A stretch of 64,000 nucleotides of DNA from Subtercola boreus (GCF_006716115.1 NZ_VFOO01000001.1:3286001-3350000); one strand, 5' to 3'. Counted from the stretch's first letter, positions 32,410 through 42,011 are shown. Translations and numbers: made by a program. The notes: a model not told the origin generated them from the sequence alone.

Positions 32410-33342
32410 ATGACCTGGTGGATCCTCCGCAGGCTCGGGCAGATGCTGATCGTGCTGTTCGGCGTGGTGAGCCTCGCGTTCCTGCTCGTCTATGCCGTGC
32501 CGGCCGACCCCGCGTCGACGCTCGCCGGGCCGAATGCCAGTGCTGCGACGATCGCCTCGATCCACAAGCAGCTGGGCCTCGACGACCCGCTCTGGCAGCA
32601 GTACTTCGGCTTCATCGGCCGGCTGCTGACGGGAGACCTCGGCACGTCGTACGTGCTCCGCGAGACCCCGGTCTTCGGCCGGATCGTCGCCGCGCTGCCC
32701 ACCACGCTGCTCGTCGCGGTCGGCGGCATCGTCTGGCAGATCATCCTCGGTGTGCCGGCCGGCATCTACGCGGCGTACCGGCGCGGCAGCTGGGTCGACC
32801 GCCTGGTGACGTTCCTCTCGCTGATCGGTCTCTCGGCGCCGCCGTTCTGGCTCGGGCTGCTGCTCATCTACTACTTCGCCTTCACCTGGGGGCTGTTTCC
32901 GCTGAACGGTCTCGGCAGCCCGGTGTTCTGGTACCTCGTTCTGCCCACGTTCACCCTCGGGGCGGGCGGCGGTGCCTGGTACGCCCGGATGACCCGCACG
33001 AACATGATCGAGACGCTCGACTCGCCGTTCGTGCGTATGGCGCGGGCGAAGGGGATGCCCGAGCACGTCATTCTCTGGCGACACAGCTTCCGGCACATCG
33101 CCATCCCCCTGCTCACCATGATCGGCCTCGACTTCGGCTACTTCCTCGGCGGGGTGGTGATCGTTGAGACCGTCTTCGGTCTCAACGGGATCGGCCGTCT
33201 CGCCTTCGACGCCATCTCGAACCTCGACACCCCGATGATCGTCGGCACTGTTCTGTTCGCCGCCATCTTCATCGTGGTCGTCAACTTCATCGTCGACCTT
33301 CTGTACTCCGTCATCGACCCGCGCGTGCGGCTGAACAGCTGA
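32410..33342 (+). CDS. Peptide-type ABC transporter permease (DppB-like)
   Basis: 310 aa from the ATG at 32410. First helix ILRRLGQMLIVLFGVVSLAFLL, large external loop, then helices and the coupling loop VRMARAKGMPEHVILWRHSFRH. It is the second permease of the ABC transporter. Gene order binding protein-D-F-C-B is a rearranged form of the usual one. Confidence 0.92.
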   Translation: MTWWILRRLGQMLIVLFGVVSLAFLLVYAVPADPASTLAGPNASAATIASIHKQLGLDDPLWQQYFGFIGRLLTGDLGTSYVLRETPVFGRIVAALPTTLLVAVGGIVWQIILGVPAGIYAAYRRGSWVDRLVTFLSLIGLSAPPFWLGLLLIYYFAFTWGLFPLNGLGSPVFWYLVLPTFTLGAGGGAWYARMTRTNMIETLDSPFVRMARAKGMPEHVILWRHSFRHIAIPLLTMIGLDFGYFLGGVVIVETVFGLNGIGRLAFDAISNLDTPMIVGTVLFAAIFIVVVNFIVDLLYSVIDPRVRLNS

Positions 33343-33367
33343 CGCACCTCATCTAAGGAGATTCACC

Positions 33368-34546
33368 ATGGAAACACCCAAACTGCGCGTGGCCGTCATC
33401 GGTGCCGGCCGCTGGGCCGTCCGCTCGCACATCCCCGGCTGGCAGCGCGACCCGCGCGTCGAGGTCGTCGCGCTCGCCGAGGTCAACGAAGAAGCCCTCG
33501 CCGCCGCTGCTGAGGAGTTCGGCATCTCGCGCGCCGTGACCGACTACCGTGAGCTGGTGAACGACCCCGACATCGACGTCATCGACGTTGCCACGGGCAA
33601 CGCCATGCACTTCGAGATCTCGATGGCCGCAATCGCGGCCGGCAAGCACGTGCTCTGCGAGAAGCCGGTCAACAGCGACTACCTCGAGACCCGGCGTGCG
33701 GCCGCGCTCGCCGCGGAGAAGGGTGTGAAGACGAAGCTCGGCTTCACGTTCCGGTTCGCCCCGGCCATCCAGTTCGCCAAGCACCTGATCGACACCGGCT
33801 ACATCGGCGAGCCCTACATGTTCAACGGCTACGAGCAGAACAGCCAGTGGATCGACCCGCAGACCCCACTCCGCCAGGTCGACCTCGACGCGTCGCCCGA
33901 CCGCATCGCGGTCTCGTCGATCGAGGGCTACGGCGCCCCGATCATCGACATCATGCACTGGTGGGTCGATGCTCCGATGACGAGCGTCGTCGGAACGATG
34001 CGCAACTTCGTGCCCGAGCGCATGGTGCGCGACACGGGCAGGATGCAGGCGATGAACATCGACGACGGTGACATGTGGATCGCGGAGTTCGGGAATAACC
34101 GCCTCGCGAGCATCCAGTCGTCGTACGTGACCGTGGGCAACTTCCCGGGCATCGAGGCGCGCATCTACGGCTCAGAGGGCGCGATCATCGTGCGCCTCGT
34201 CGAGGAGAACGGCATCTGCCAGACCATCAAGGTCGCCAAGAAGGACTCTGTCGAGTTCGTGGAGCTCGAGATTCCGCAGGAGTTCTTCCCCGAAGGCGGC
34301 GCCTCGACCGAGCCGTGGCCGTTCCTCTTCTACTCGAACCTCGTGAAGGACTTCGCCACCGAGATCCTGAGCGGGGAAGACTTCAACCAGGGCAACTTCG
34401 ACCAGGGCGCCCTCGTGCAGGAGACGATCAATGCCTTCGAGAAGTCGTTCCGCACGCGTGCGTGGTGCGACTTCCCGCTGGAAGTCGAGGCGAACGACAC
34501 CGCTGCCACCTCTGAACTCGAGCAGCCTGTCGGCGCCCAGGCATGA
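33368..34546 (+). CDS. Gfo/Idh/MocA-family oxidoreductase
   Basis: 392 aa, ribosome binding site AAGGAG 7 nt upstream. Rossmann start LRVAVIGAGRWAVRSHIPGW and the hallmark EKPVNSD (residues near 98) of the family, then GFTFRFAPAIQFAKHLID. The family oxidises or reduces sugars, inositols, biliverdin or imine-type substrates. Here it sits between a peptide-type transporter and a TldD/TldE protease pair, so a sugar-peptide or modified peptide is possible. Its stop overlaps the TldD start. Confidence 0.87.
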   Translation: METPKLRVAVIGAGRWAVRSHIPGWQRDPRVEVVALAEVNEEALAAAAEEFGISRAVTDYRELVNDPDIDVIDVATGNAMHFEISMAAIAAGKHVLCEKPVNSDYLETRRAAALAAEKGVKTKLGFTFRFAPAIQFAKHLIDTGYIGEPYMFNGYEQNSQWIDPQTPLRQVDLDASPDRIAVSSIEGYGAPIIDIMHWWVDAPMTSVVGTMRNFVPERMVRDTGRMQAMNIDDGDMWIAEFGNNRLASIQSSYVTVGNFPGIEARIYGSEGAIIVRLVEENGICQTIKVAKKDSVEFVELEIPQEFFPEGGASTEPWPFLFYSNLVKDFATEILSGEDFNQGNFDQGALVQETINAFEKSFRTRAWCDFPLEVEANDTAATSELEQPVGAQA

Positions 34547-36066
34547 GCATCGACAGCACGCTCGCCCGGGCTGCGGTCGGGCATCCCGCGCACCGCTGGG
34601 GCGACCTGGCCGACGACGCCGCCGCCGCCGAGATGCTGCAGTTCGCGCTGGCTGCGGTGGATGCCCGTGGCGTGAGCTACGCAGACGTCAGACTGATCGA
34701 GGCCGAAGAGCTGCGCCTCTACTCCACCCTGGAGGCCGGGCTTGACGAGCGAGTCGAGAACAACCTCGGGGTCGGCATCCGCGTTCTGCTGGACGGCAGT
34801 TGGGGGTTCGCCTCTGTTCCCGTCACGAGCACTGCAGACATCACCCTCGCGGCAGAACGCGCCCTCAGCAATGCGCGGGCTGCGGGTTCGGTGGCGAACG
34901 CCTACCGCACCACGCTCCCGCCGAAGCCGGCGGCGAGCGGGAGCTACGTCAGCCCCGTGATCACCGATCCTTTCGCTGTGGCGGCTTCCACGCGGTACGA
35001 GCTTCTCGGCGAGATCCTCCGCGCGGCCAGCGCACCGGCCGAGGTCGTCATGGCCCAGGCCGGGCTCAATGCGAAGCGGCAGCACCGGCACTTCGCGAAC
35101 ACCGAGGGCTCTGTGCAGCACCAGCACTTCATCGAGAGCGGCGCGATGGCGCTCGTGAATGCCGTCGGAAACGGCACCATGCAGCGGCGTTCGTTCCCGA
35201 ACTCGTTCCACGGCAACACCGCACAGGCCGGCTGGGAGTACGTCGAAGGCCTCCGGATGGTGGACGAGGCCGACCGCATCGGGCGAGAAGCGGTCGAACT
35301 GCTCACGGCACCGCTCGCGCCCGTCGGCTACGCCGACTTCATCATCGGGCCGGCGCAGATGGCTCTGCAGATCCATGAGTCGACGGGGCACGCACTGGAA
35401 CTCGACCGCATCCTGGGCGACGAGGCGAACTATGCGGGCACCTCGTTCATCACCTCGGATGCCGTCGGGAAACTCCGTTACGGATCCGAGGCCGTCAACA
35501 TCACCTCCGACCCGACCGTGCCCGGCACCCGCGGCTCGTTCGGTTTCGACGACGAGGGTGTTCCGGCCGTGCGCCGCCCCCTGATCACGGAGGGCATCAT
35601 CGCCGACTTCCTCTCGACCCGCGACTCGGCAGCGCGTATCGGCGCAGAGTCGACCGGCGCAGCCCGCTCCGACGGATGGGGCTACCTGCCCGTCTGCTTC
35701 GCGACGAACGTGTTCCTCGAACCGGGGGAGGGCACCACCGCTGAACTCGAGGAGCGCCTCGGCGAGGGGTACTACATCGACGACAACCGCAGTTGGTCGA
35801 TCGACGAGCGGCGACACAACTTCCAGTTCGGCACCGAGGTCGCCTACGAGGTGAAGAACGGCAAACGCGGGCGGCTGTTGCGCGGTTTCTCCTACGGCGG
35901 CACGACGCCCGAGTTCTGGCAGTCGGTCGAGGCCGTCGCCGGCCCCTCGGAGTTCAAGGCGTTCGGCATGCCCTGCGGCAAGGGCGAGCCGAAGCAGTGG
36001 GGCTTTCTCGGGCATGGGGCTTCCCCCACGCTCGTACGCAACGTTCGGATCGGAGTGGACAGATGA
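34543..36066 (+). CDS. TldD-like zinc metalloprotease subunit
   Basis: 507 aa. The TldD metal motif HESTGH is at residues 278-283 and the additional Cys ligand is in GMPCGKG (C478), so the catalytic subunit appears intact. TldD/TldE heterodimers thread and degrade unfolded peptides inside the cell; E. coli uses them to process microcin B17. It overlaps Gfo/Idh by 4 nt and the TldE gene by 4 nt. In an operon with a peptide importer, the likely job is breakdown of the imported peptide. Confidence 0.9.
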   Translation: MSIDSTLARAAVGHPAHRWGDLADDAAAAEMLQFALAAVDARGVSYADVRLIEAEELRLYSTLEAGLDERVENNLGVGIRVLLDGSWGFASVPVTSTADITLAAERALSNARAAGSVANAYRTTLPPKPAASGSYVSPVITDPFAVAASTRYELLGEILRAASAPAEVVMAQAGLNAKRQHRHFANTEGSVQHQHFIESGAMALVNAVGNGTMQRRSFPNSFHGNTAQAGWEYVEGLRMVDEADRIGREAVELLTAPLAPVGYADFIIGPAQMALQIHESTGHALELDRILGDEANYAGTSFITSDAVGKLRYGSEAVNITSDPTVPGTRGSFGFDDEGVPAVRRPLITEGIIADFLSTRDSAARIGAESTGAARSDGWGYLPVCFATNVFLEPGEGTTAELEERLGEGYYIDDNRSWSIDERRHNFQFGTEVAYEVKNGKRGRLLRGFSYGGTTPEFWQSVEAVAGPSEFKAFGMPCGKGEPKQWGFLGHGASPTLVRNVRIGVDR

Positions 36067-37484
36067 CCGACATCGCACGCGACACCTTCGCGCCCGCCTT
36101 CGGCGGCGACCGTGCGACGGGGGCCCTCGAGCAGGCGCTCGACGGCGCGCCCGCCGACCGCATCGAGGCGTTCATCACCTCCCGCCGGGGTGACTTCACC
36201 CGCTTCGCCGGCCAGCGCATCCACCAGAGCCAGGCCATCGACGAGGTGCAGATCATGGTGCGGGCCGAGGTCGACGGCCGGGTCTCGCGCGCGGCCGCCA
36301 GCTCGGTCGGCGGGCTGAAGGCCGCGGTCGACCGCAGTTGCGCCGCAGCCGCCCAGCAGGCGGCAGACGGGGTCGCGAAGGCGCCCCAGCACACGCCGTT
36401 GCCGGCCCCGGGCACCGACCGGTTCGCCGACTCGTTCGACCAGGCGATCCTCTGGGGCGACGACACCGCGGCGTGGTCGGTCGACGAACATGCCCGGCTG
36501 GCCGATCGGGCGATGAACGAGGCCCAGTCGCTCGGCGGCGTGGCTGCCGGGATGTTCGGCAGGGCGGTGACCGAGGTGGCGTTCCACGACAGGGAGTCGC
36601 GCCTGTCGCGGTACGCCTATGCCTCCGAGGCGCAGGGGTCGCTCACGGTGCGGATCGACGACGGGTCGTCGCACTGGAAGGACCTCACCCGCTTCTCGAA
36701 CCGCCTCGGCGCGGAGGCCGCCGTCGAGCGCACCCTCGCCGAGGCCTCCCGCACCCGCGGCCGGGCGAAGCTCGACGCCGGGGAGTACGACGTGGTGCTC
36801 GGGCCGCTCGCGGCCGGTGAACTGCTCGACTTCTTCGGCGCGTTCGGCTTCACCGGCTCGGCGCTGAGCTCCGGGTTCGGCGCGGTCGCGACGCGCGGCG
36901 GCGAGCAGGTGGCCTCGCCCCTGGTCTCCGTTCACGACGACGCGACGGCCGACATCGGCCTGCCGTTCCCGTTCGACTTCCAGGGCACCTCGAAGCGCGA
37001 CGTGCCGATGATCGCTGGCGGCCGCGCCGACTCCGTGGTCACCGACCGCGAGACCGCGTTCGCGCTCGGCACCTCGTCGACCGGCAACTTCCACATCGCC
37101 CGCGAGGAGGCGCCGCACGCGATTCCGATGAACGTCGTGCTGCGGGCATCCGACTCCACCGAGGAGGAGCTGATCGCCGGCATCGAGAACGGTGTGTACC
37201 TGCAGCGCTTCTGGTACACCCGCACGGTCGACCCGGTGCGCACGACCATCACGGGTGTGACGCGCGACGCCTGCTTCGCGATCAGGAACGGCCGGATCGA
37301 CCACCCGGTGGAGTCGATGCGCTTCACGATGAGTGTTCTGGATGCCCTGGCCCGCGTCGACGGCGTCGGCCGCGACTCGCTGAGCCAGCCCCTGATGAAC
37401 GTCTTCAACGGCTCGGCCACGTCGCCGGCCCTCCGGGTGCGGGGCTTCTCTCTCGGCACCGCCCCGGTCTCGAAAGGAAACTGA
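36063..37484 (+). CDS. TldE/PmbA-like protease partner subunit
   Basis: 473 aa from the ATG at 36063. PmbA-fold segments RFAGQRIHQSQAIDEVQIMVRAEVDGRVSRAA and the C-terminal TDPVRTTITGVTRDACFAIRNGRI-type region (TRTVDPVRTTITG, FAIRNGRIDHPVESMRFTMS) are clear. It lacks the HExxxH motif, as TldE does. It forms the non-catalytic half of the TldD/TldE heterodimer. The stop TGA overlaps the start of the first DUF4438 gene by one base. Confidence 0.88.
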   Translation: MTDIARDTFAPAFGGDRATGALEQALDGAPADRIEAFITSRRGDFTRFAGQRIHQSQAIDEVQIMVRAEVDGRVSRAAASSVGGLKAAVDRSCAAAAQQAADGVAKAPQHTPLPAPGTDRFADSFDQAILWGDDTAAWSVDEHARLADRAMNEAQSLGGVAAGMFGRAVTEVAFHDRESRLSRYAYASEAQGSLTVRIDDGSSHWKDLTRFSNRLGAEAAVERTLAEASRTRGRAKLDAGEYDVVLGPLAAGELLDFFGAFGFTGSALSSGFGAVATRGGEQVASPLVSVHDDATADIGLPFPFDFQGTSKRDVPMIAGGRADSVVTDRETAFALGTSSTGNFHIAREEAPHAIPMNVVLRASDSTEEELIAGIENGVYLQRFWYTRTVDPVRTTITGVTRDACFAIRNGRIDHPVESMRFTMSVLDALARVDGVGRDSLSQPLMNVFNGSATSPALRVRGFSLGTAPVSKGN

Positions 37485-38371
37485 TGTCGCTTCGAACCAA
37501 CGCCGACCGGCTGGTCGCCCAGACCCTCACGGGTGAGGTGTGGCCGCCGCTCGCCGACCGGCACGGTTACCGCGTCGACGCCGACGGGCACCCGTTCCTG
37601 CTGCCCGGCATGGGCGGCGTGAGCATGGCCGCGCACATCGGCGAGGCGGCCACCGGGTACGCGAGCGACCACCTCGAGCCGGGGTTGTCGATCCGGCACG
37701 CGAACGAGGGCGCGAACGCCGCGCTGCAGTTCCTGAGCTGCGTGGGCAACCGGGTCACCGTGCGCTCCGGGCCGGCCGCAGGGGCCACGGGTACCGTCTT
37801 CGGCCAGCACGCCTATGTGCTCGCCGACTTCGACGACGACGCACTCGGCCTCGTGACGACGGGCGACCGGGTCAGCGTCGAGGCTTTCGGCCAGGGCCTG
37901 GTGCTGCTCGATCATCCGTCGATTCGCGTGAAGAACCTCGACCCCCGGCTGCTCGGCGGGTTGCCGTTCAGCACGGCGCCCGACGGAACGCTCGCCGTGC
38001 AGGTCGCGAAGCGCGTGCCCGCAGAGGCGGCGGGCGCCGGCGGCGGCATGCTCTCGGAGTTCGCGAACACCGACCTGATGGGCGCCTACCCCGGGCTGAG
38101 CGACGACCTCTCGCTCGGGCTCGAGTCGCTGCGCATCGGCGACCTCGTTCTGCTCGAAGACCAGGACCACTCCTACGGCCGGGGCTACCGCCCCGGCTGG
38201 GTCACCGTCGGCGTGATCTCGACGGGAGAGTGCCGGCTCTTCGGGCATGGCCCCGGCCCGTCGACACTGCTGTCGGGCCCCGCCTCGGCCTTCACCATCA
38301 CCGAGAGCGACGAGGCGAACCTCGCCATCGCGCTCTCCTCCCCAGCGATCCCGGAGACCACCCATGCCTGA
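37484..38371 (+). CDS. DUF4438 family protein (1)
   Basis: 295 aa. Length and pattern fit DUF4438 (MGGVSMAAHIGEAATGYASDHLEPGLS, VTVRSGPAAGATGTVFGQHAYVL, GYRPGWVTVGVISTGE, GHGPG). No enzymatic motif is obvious; the fold in the family is a beta-rich barrel. It is coupled to a paralogue directly downstream (8-nt overlap). Function is unknown. Co-transcription with TldD/TldE and a peptide importer is the best lead. Confidence 0.75.
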   Translation: MSLRTNADRLVAQTLTGEVWPPLADRHGYRVDADGHPFLLPGMGGVSMAAHIGEAATGYASDHLEPGLSIRHANEGANAALQFLSCVGNRVTVRSGPAAGATGTVFGQHAYVLADFDDDALGLVTTGDRVSVEAFGQGLVLLDHPSIRVKNLDPRLLGGLPFSTAPDGTLAVQVAKRVPAEAAGAGGGMLSEFANTDLMGAYPGLSDDLSLGLESLRIGDLVLLEDQDHSYGRGYRPGWVTVGVISTGECRLFGHGPGPSTLLSGPASAFTITESDEANLAIALSSPAIPETTHA

Positions 38372-39266
38372 CCTCGTCGCGAACAACCTGCTCGGCCTCG
38401 CCGAACACGCCGCGCTCACCCCGATGGTCGCCTACCGCATCGACAGGGACGGGCATCCGTACGTTCCTGTCGGCGACGGCGGCATCGTTCAGGGTGTGCA
38501 CCTCGGCGACTCCGTCTTTGCCACCGACGGTGACCACGTCGCACCGGGAGTCAGCCTGGTTCACAGCGACCCTGCGGCGCGTTTCGCCCTCACCGCCTAC
38601 TCCTGCATCGGCAACGAGGTCATCGTTCGATCGGGGCTCGCCACGGGCGCGGTCGGCCGGGTGGTCGGCAAGCGGGGCGAGAGCGGTCGCGTGATCGTGG
38701 CTCTGCCCGACGAGGCGATGGCCGCGCTGCTGCCGGGCGACCAGCTGAGTGTTCGGGCCGTGGGGCAGGGTTTCGCGCCTGTCGGGCTTCCGGCCGGTGT
38801 GGCAGTGATGAACGTCGACCCCGACCTGTTCGCACTGCTGCCGTTCGGTGCGGCCGTCGGAGCTGCCGACACCGGAGCAATCGCGGTCTCGATCGCGGGC
38901 GCCCTGCCCAGCAGAGTCTGCGGCAACGGCATCGGCCGCCCCGCGCAGATGTGGGACGTCGATCTCGCCGTGGTCACCGACTCCCCTGACCTCAAGGGCC
39001 GCGACATGCGTCTCGGCGAGCTCTGGGCGATCGAGAACCTCGATGTGCGGAACAACATGGGGTACCGGCGCGACTGGGTCACCGTCGGTGTGATCTGTCA
39101 TGGCGGGTCGCCGATGCCCGGCCACGGGCCCGGGCTTGTTCCCCTCGCGACCGGACCGCAGAGTGCCTTCCGCTTCGAGCTGCAGGATGCCGGGGCCGAG
39201 CCCGCACTGACCGAGTCCGTCCTGGCGGCCCTTCCGAACCGCGCTCTCGCGGCACGGGCGAAGTGA
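38364..39266 (+). CDS. DUF4438 family protein (2), tandem paralogue
   Basis: 300 aa from the ATG at 38364, overlapping the first copy by 8 nt. The same landmarks recur in order: DGGIVQGVHLGDSVF, HVAPGVSLVHSD, VIVRSGLATGAVGRVVGK, GYRRDWVTVGVICHGG and GHGPG. The two copies have diverged strongly, so a heterodimer or distinct substrates are possible. Its stop overlaps the GTG start of the hydroxyacid dehydrogenase. Confidence 0.75.
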   Translation: MPDLVANNLLGLAEHAALTPMVAYRIDRDGHPYVPVGDGGIVQGVHLGDSVFATDGDHVAPGVSLVHSDPAARFALTAYSCIGNEVIVRSGLATGAVGRVVGKRGESGRVIVALPDEAMAALLPGDQLSVRAVGQGFAPVGLPAGVAVMNVDPDLFALLPFGAAVGAADTGAIAVSIAGALPSRVCGNGIGRPAQMWDVDLAVVTDSPDLKGRDMRLGELWAIENLDVRNNMGYRRDWVTVGVICHGGSPMPGHGPGLVPLATGPQSAFRFELQDAGAEPALTESVLAALPNRALAARAK

Positions 39267-40294
39267 CCGCCGTGACCACCCGCGTTCTCATCTCCACCTA
39301 CCTCGAACCGCACCTTGTGGACCGCATCGCGGCCGAGCCCGACGTCGAGGTGCTCTACGAACCCGACCTGCTGCCCATGCCGCGCTACACCGCCGATCAC
39401 GGCGGCACCCCGCCCGCACTCGACGAGGAGGGCCGGCAGCGTTGGCTCGCTCTTCTGGCGGAGGCCGATGTGGCCTTCGACTTCGACTGGAACGACCCCG
39501 TTGCACTGCCGGTCAACGCGCCCGCCCTGAAATGGGTGCAGGCGACCAGCGCCGGCATCGGTGCATTCATGAAGCGGACGGGGCTCGACTCCAGCGGCAT
39601 CACGGTGACCACGGCGGCCGGTACCCATGCCATCCCGCTCGCCGAGTTCGCCCTCACCGGTGCGCTGTACTTCGTGAAGGGCGTGCCGTTCCTCCGCCGG
39701 CAGCAGCACCGGCACGAGTGGCGGCGCTACACCACCCGCCAGCTCGCCGGCCTCCGGCTCACTGTCGTAGGCATCGGAGGAATGGGCAGCAACGTCATCG
39801 CCACCTTCCACGCCCTGGGAGCCCGCGTCACCGGGGTGGGCCGCATCGGCGGTGCCTACGATGTGCCCGAGGGTGTTGCGTTGAGCGACATCGGCCGCCT
39901 CGACGAGGTGCTTCCCGAAACGGACATCCTTGTGCTGTGCTCGGCGCTCACCGCGGAGACCGAAGGCCTCATCGGGCGGGAACAGCTGGCGCAGCTTCCC
40001 GACGGCGCGATCCTCGTGAACATCTCGCGTGGCCAGCTCGTCGACGAAGCTGCGCTGATCGACGAGCTGACCAGCGGACGGATGCTCGGGGCGGCGCTCG
40101 ACGTCGTGAACCACGAGCCCCTGGCCGGCGATTCACCGCTCTGGGATCTCGAGAACGTTCTGCTGTCGCCGCACTCCGCATCGACAGTCGCCACGGAGAA
40201 TGAGACGCTCGTCGAACTGTTCGTCGAGAACCTCCGCCGGTGGCGGGGTGGTCAGCCGCTCCGCAACCTCTACGAGGCCGAGCGGGGCTACTAG
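39263..40294 (+). CDS. D-2-hydroxyacid dehydrogenase family protein
   Basis: 343 aa, GTG start overlapping the upstream stop. NAD motif VVGIGGMGSNVIATFHALG (residues about 167-185), catalytic Arg in ILVNISRGQLVDEAAL, Glu in NHEPLAG and His in LLSPHSAS. It reduces 2-oxoacids to D-2-hydroxyacids or the reverse. With the convergent aminotransferase under the same operator motif, it could process 2-oxoacids from imported amino acids. Confidence 0.87.
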   Translation: MTAVTTRVLISTYLEPHLVDRIAAEPDVEVLYEPDLLPMPRYTADHGGTPPALDEEGRQRWLALLAEADVAFDFDWNDPVALPVNAPALKWVQATSAGIGAFMKRTGLDSSGITVTTAAGTHAIPLAEFALTGALYFVKGVPFLRRQQHRHEWRRYTTRQLAGLRLTVVGIGGMGSNVIATFHALGARVTGVGRIGGAYDVPEGVALSDIGRLDEVLPETDILVLCSALTAETEGLIGREQLAQLPDGAILVNISRGQLVDEAALIDELTSGRMLGAALDVVNHEPLAGDSPLWDLENVLLSPHSASTVATENETLVELFVENLRRWRGGQPLRNLYEAERGY

Positions 40295-40752
40295 CCGGGT
40301 AGCTGCTCCGCGAGCTCGACCTCGGCGATGAGCTGCACCTCGACGGGAGCGCCCCCCGGGAGCGACGCCACCCCGACGGCGGCCCGCACGGGCAGGGGCG
40401 CCCCGGGCATCCGTTCGCTGACCAGTGCACTGGCGGCGTCAGCGACCGCGCTGTGTTCGGTGAACGACGGGATGGCCGCGAGGAACACCGTCAGCGAGAC
40501 GACTCCGGCAAGCGATTCTGTGGGCAGCAGGATGCTCGCGGCAGCTTCGAGGGCCCGTTCTGTCGCCAGGGTGGTGAGCTCGCGCCCGCTCTCGATGCTG
40601 ATGTCGCCCCCGATCATCCCGGTCGCCACCAGCGCTCCGCCCCGGCGGGGAGTCATGCCTGCCGTGTGTACGAGGCCACCGATGCGGCGCGCGACCGAGT
40701 AGGCGCCGGCCGCCTGCGGGGCGTCGGTGCCGGCCGGCTGCGCGTCGCTCAC
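40291..40752 (-). CDS. RidA-family enamine/imine deaminase-like protein
   Basis: 153 aa from the GTG at 40752, overlapping the aminotransferase stop (GTGA). The frame continues upstream to 41160 as a shadow of that gene. RidA fold: AGAYSVARRIGGLVHTAGMTPRRGG, VSLTVFLAAIPSFTEHSAVADAA, PVRAAVGVASLPGGAPVEVQLIAE, including the conserved Arg and Glu. RidA proteins hydrolyse reactive imines/enamines released by PLP enzymes, matching the coupled aminotransferase. Its stop overlaps the convergent dehydrogenase end by 4 nt. Confidence 0.87.
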   Translation of the reverse strand: MSDAQPAGTDAPQAAGAYSVARRIGGLVHTAGMTPRRGGALVATGMIGGDISIESGRELTTLATERALEAAASILLPTESLAGVVSLTVFLAAIPSFTEHSAVADAASALVSERMPGAPLPVRAAVGVASLPGGAPVEVQLIAEVELAEQLPG

Positions 40753-42011
40753 GCGGTGAGGCCGGCTTCCGCTGCGAACGCTGTCAGGCAGGTCACCATC
40801 AGGTCGAGGGCGGCTGACCATTCTGCCTCGTCGCGGGCGTAACAGATGCGGAAGTGCCCGGAGCCCCGGGCTCCGAACTGGTAGCCGGGCGAGACGATCA
40901 CGCGCGCTTCGCGCTGCAGCCGAGCGGCGATCTCGACGTCGGTTGCGCCGAAAGCCGAGACATCGACGAAGAGGTAGGCCGTCGCGTTCTGCGGCGCCAG
41001 ACGAAGACCGGGCACGGCGCCCAGTTTCTCGATCGTGAGCGTCCTCAGAACGTCGAGTTCGGCGACACGGTCGCGAAGGAAGTCGTGATCGTCGACGAGC
41101 CAGCGGGAGAGCAGGTGCTGCGAGTAGGCCGGCGCGCGCAGCGAGGTCATGGCGAGGCACTGCTCGACGAGCTGGATCACGGTTTCGGGAGCGACAATGA
41201 CGCCGATGCGGAAGCCGCTCATCGATTCGGTCTTCGAGGGGCCGAGAAGAGTGATCGAGCGTTCGGCCATACCGGGCTGCGTTCGGAGGTGGTGGAATGC
41301 ACCGTCTCCGTAGATCAATCGGCTGTAGAGCTCGTCGACCATGACGAGGAAGTCGCCCTCGACGGCCAACTCGGCCACGCGGGCGATCATGGCCTCGGAG
41401 TAGACCGATCCGGTGGGGTTGTTCGGGTGCGAGAAGAGCAGGAGCTTGGGCTTCTGATCGATGAACGATTCGATGAGGTCGAGGTCGAGGCTCGGTTCGT
41501 CGGTGTCGAACGTCAGTGGGATGCGCTCGACCCGGGCGCCGAGAAAGGCGAGGATGCGCTCGCAGAAGAGGTAGTCGGGATCGGCGAGCAGAACGAGATC
41601 TCCCTCGTTGACGAGCGCGGCAAGGGTGGTGAACAGGGCACCCTGCGTTCCGGGGGTGAGGGCGAGGTTCTCTCCGGAGACAGGCGAGCCGAGAAAGTCG
41701 CCGATGGGTGCGGAGAGCGCTGTGAGAACCTCAGGGTCTCCGCGGTACGGAGAGTACGCCCAGGCGCCGGTGTCGATCGCCGTCGCCATCTGCTCTTTCA
41801 CCCACGGGGGCGGGGGAAAGCGCACGACGTCGAAGTGTGTGGTGTCGAGCAGGCCGTTGCCGCCGCCGTCGAGTCGCAGGGACGTGTCGGCGTCGCGCAC
41901 CGAGACCCCGGGAGCAGCTTCTCGCGAGGGGAGGTGCGTGCGCAGGATGCGGTCACTGGCTGAGCCGAGTGGTGCGCCGTCCGTCTCCGGTCGAGGGGCG
42001 GTCGTGGTCAT
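40749..42011 (-). CDS. PLP-dependent aminotransferase, class I/II
   Basis: 420 aa. Fold type I motifs: SPYRGDPEVLTALSAPIGDFLG, LLLFSHPNNPTGSVYS with the NPxG, MVDELYSRLIYG (PLP-binding Asp/Tyr), and GPSKTESMSGFRIG with the Schiff-base lysine. C-terminal FRICYAR provides the substrate-carboxylate Arg. It converts an amino acid and 2-oxoacid pair. The promoter 70 nt upstream holds the same 19-bp motif as the GntR/ABC transporter region, linking it to that regulon. RidA follows with 4-nt overlap. Confidence 0.9.
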   Translation of the reverse strand: MTTTAPRPETDGAPLGSASDRILRTHLPSREAAPGVSVRDADTSLRLDGGGNGLLDTTHFDVVRFPPPPWVKEQMATAIDTGAWAYSPYRGDPEVLTALSAPIGDFLGSPVSGENLALTPGTQGALFTTLAALVNEGDLVLLADPDYLFCERILAFLGARVERIPLTFDTDEPSLDLDLIESFIDQKPKLLLFSHPNNPTGSVYSEAMIARVAELAVEGDFLVMVDELYSRLIYGDGAFHHLRTQPGMAERSITLLGPSKTESMSGFRIGVIVAPETVIQLVEQCLAMTSLRAPAYSQHLLSRWLVDDHDFLRDRVAELDVLRTLTIEKLGAVPGLRLAPQNATAYLFVDVSAFGATDVEIAARLQREARVIVSPGYQFGARGSGHFRICYARDEAEWSAALDLMVTCLTAFAAEAGLTA

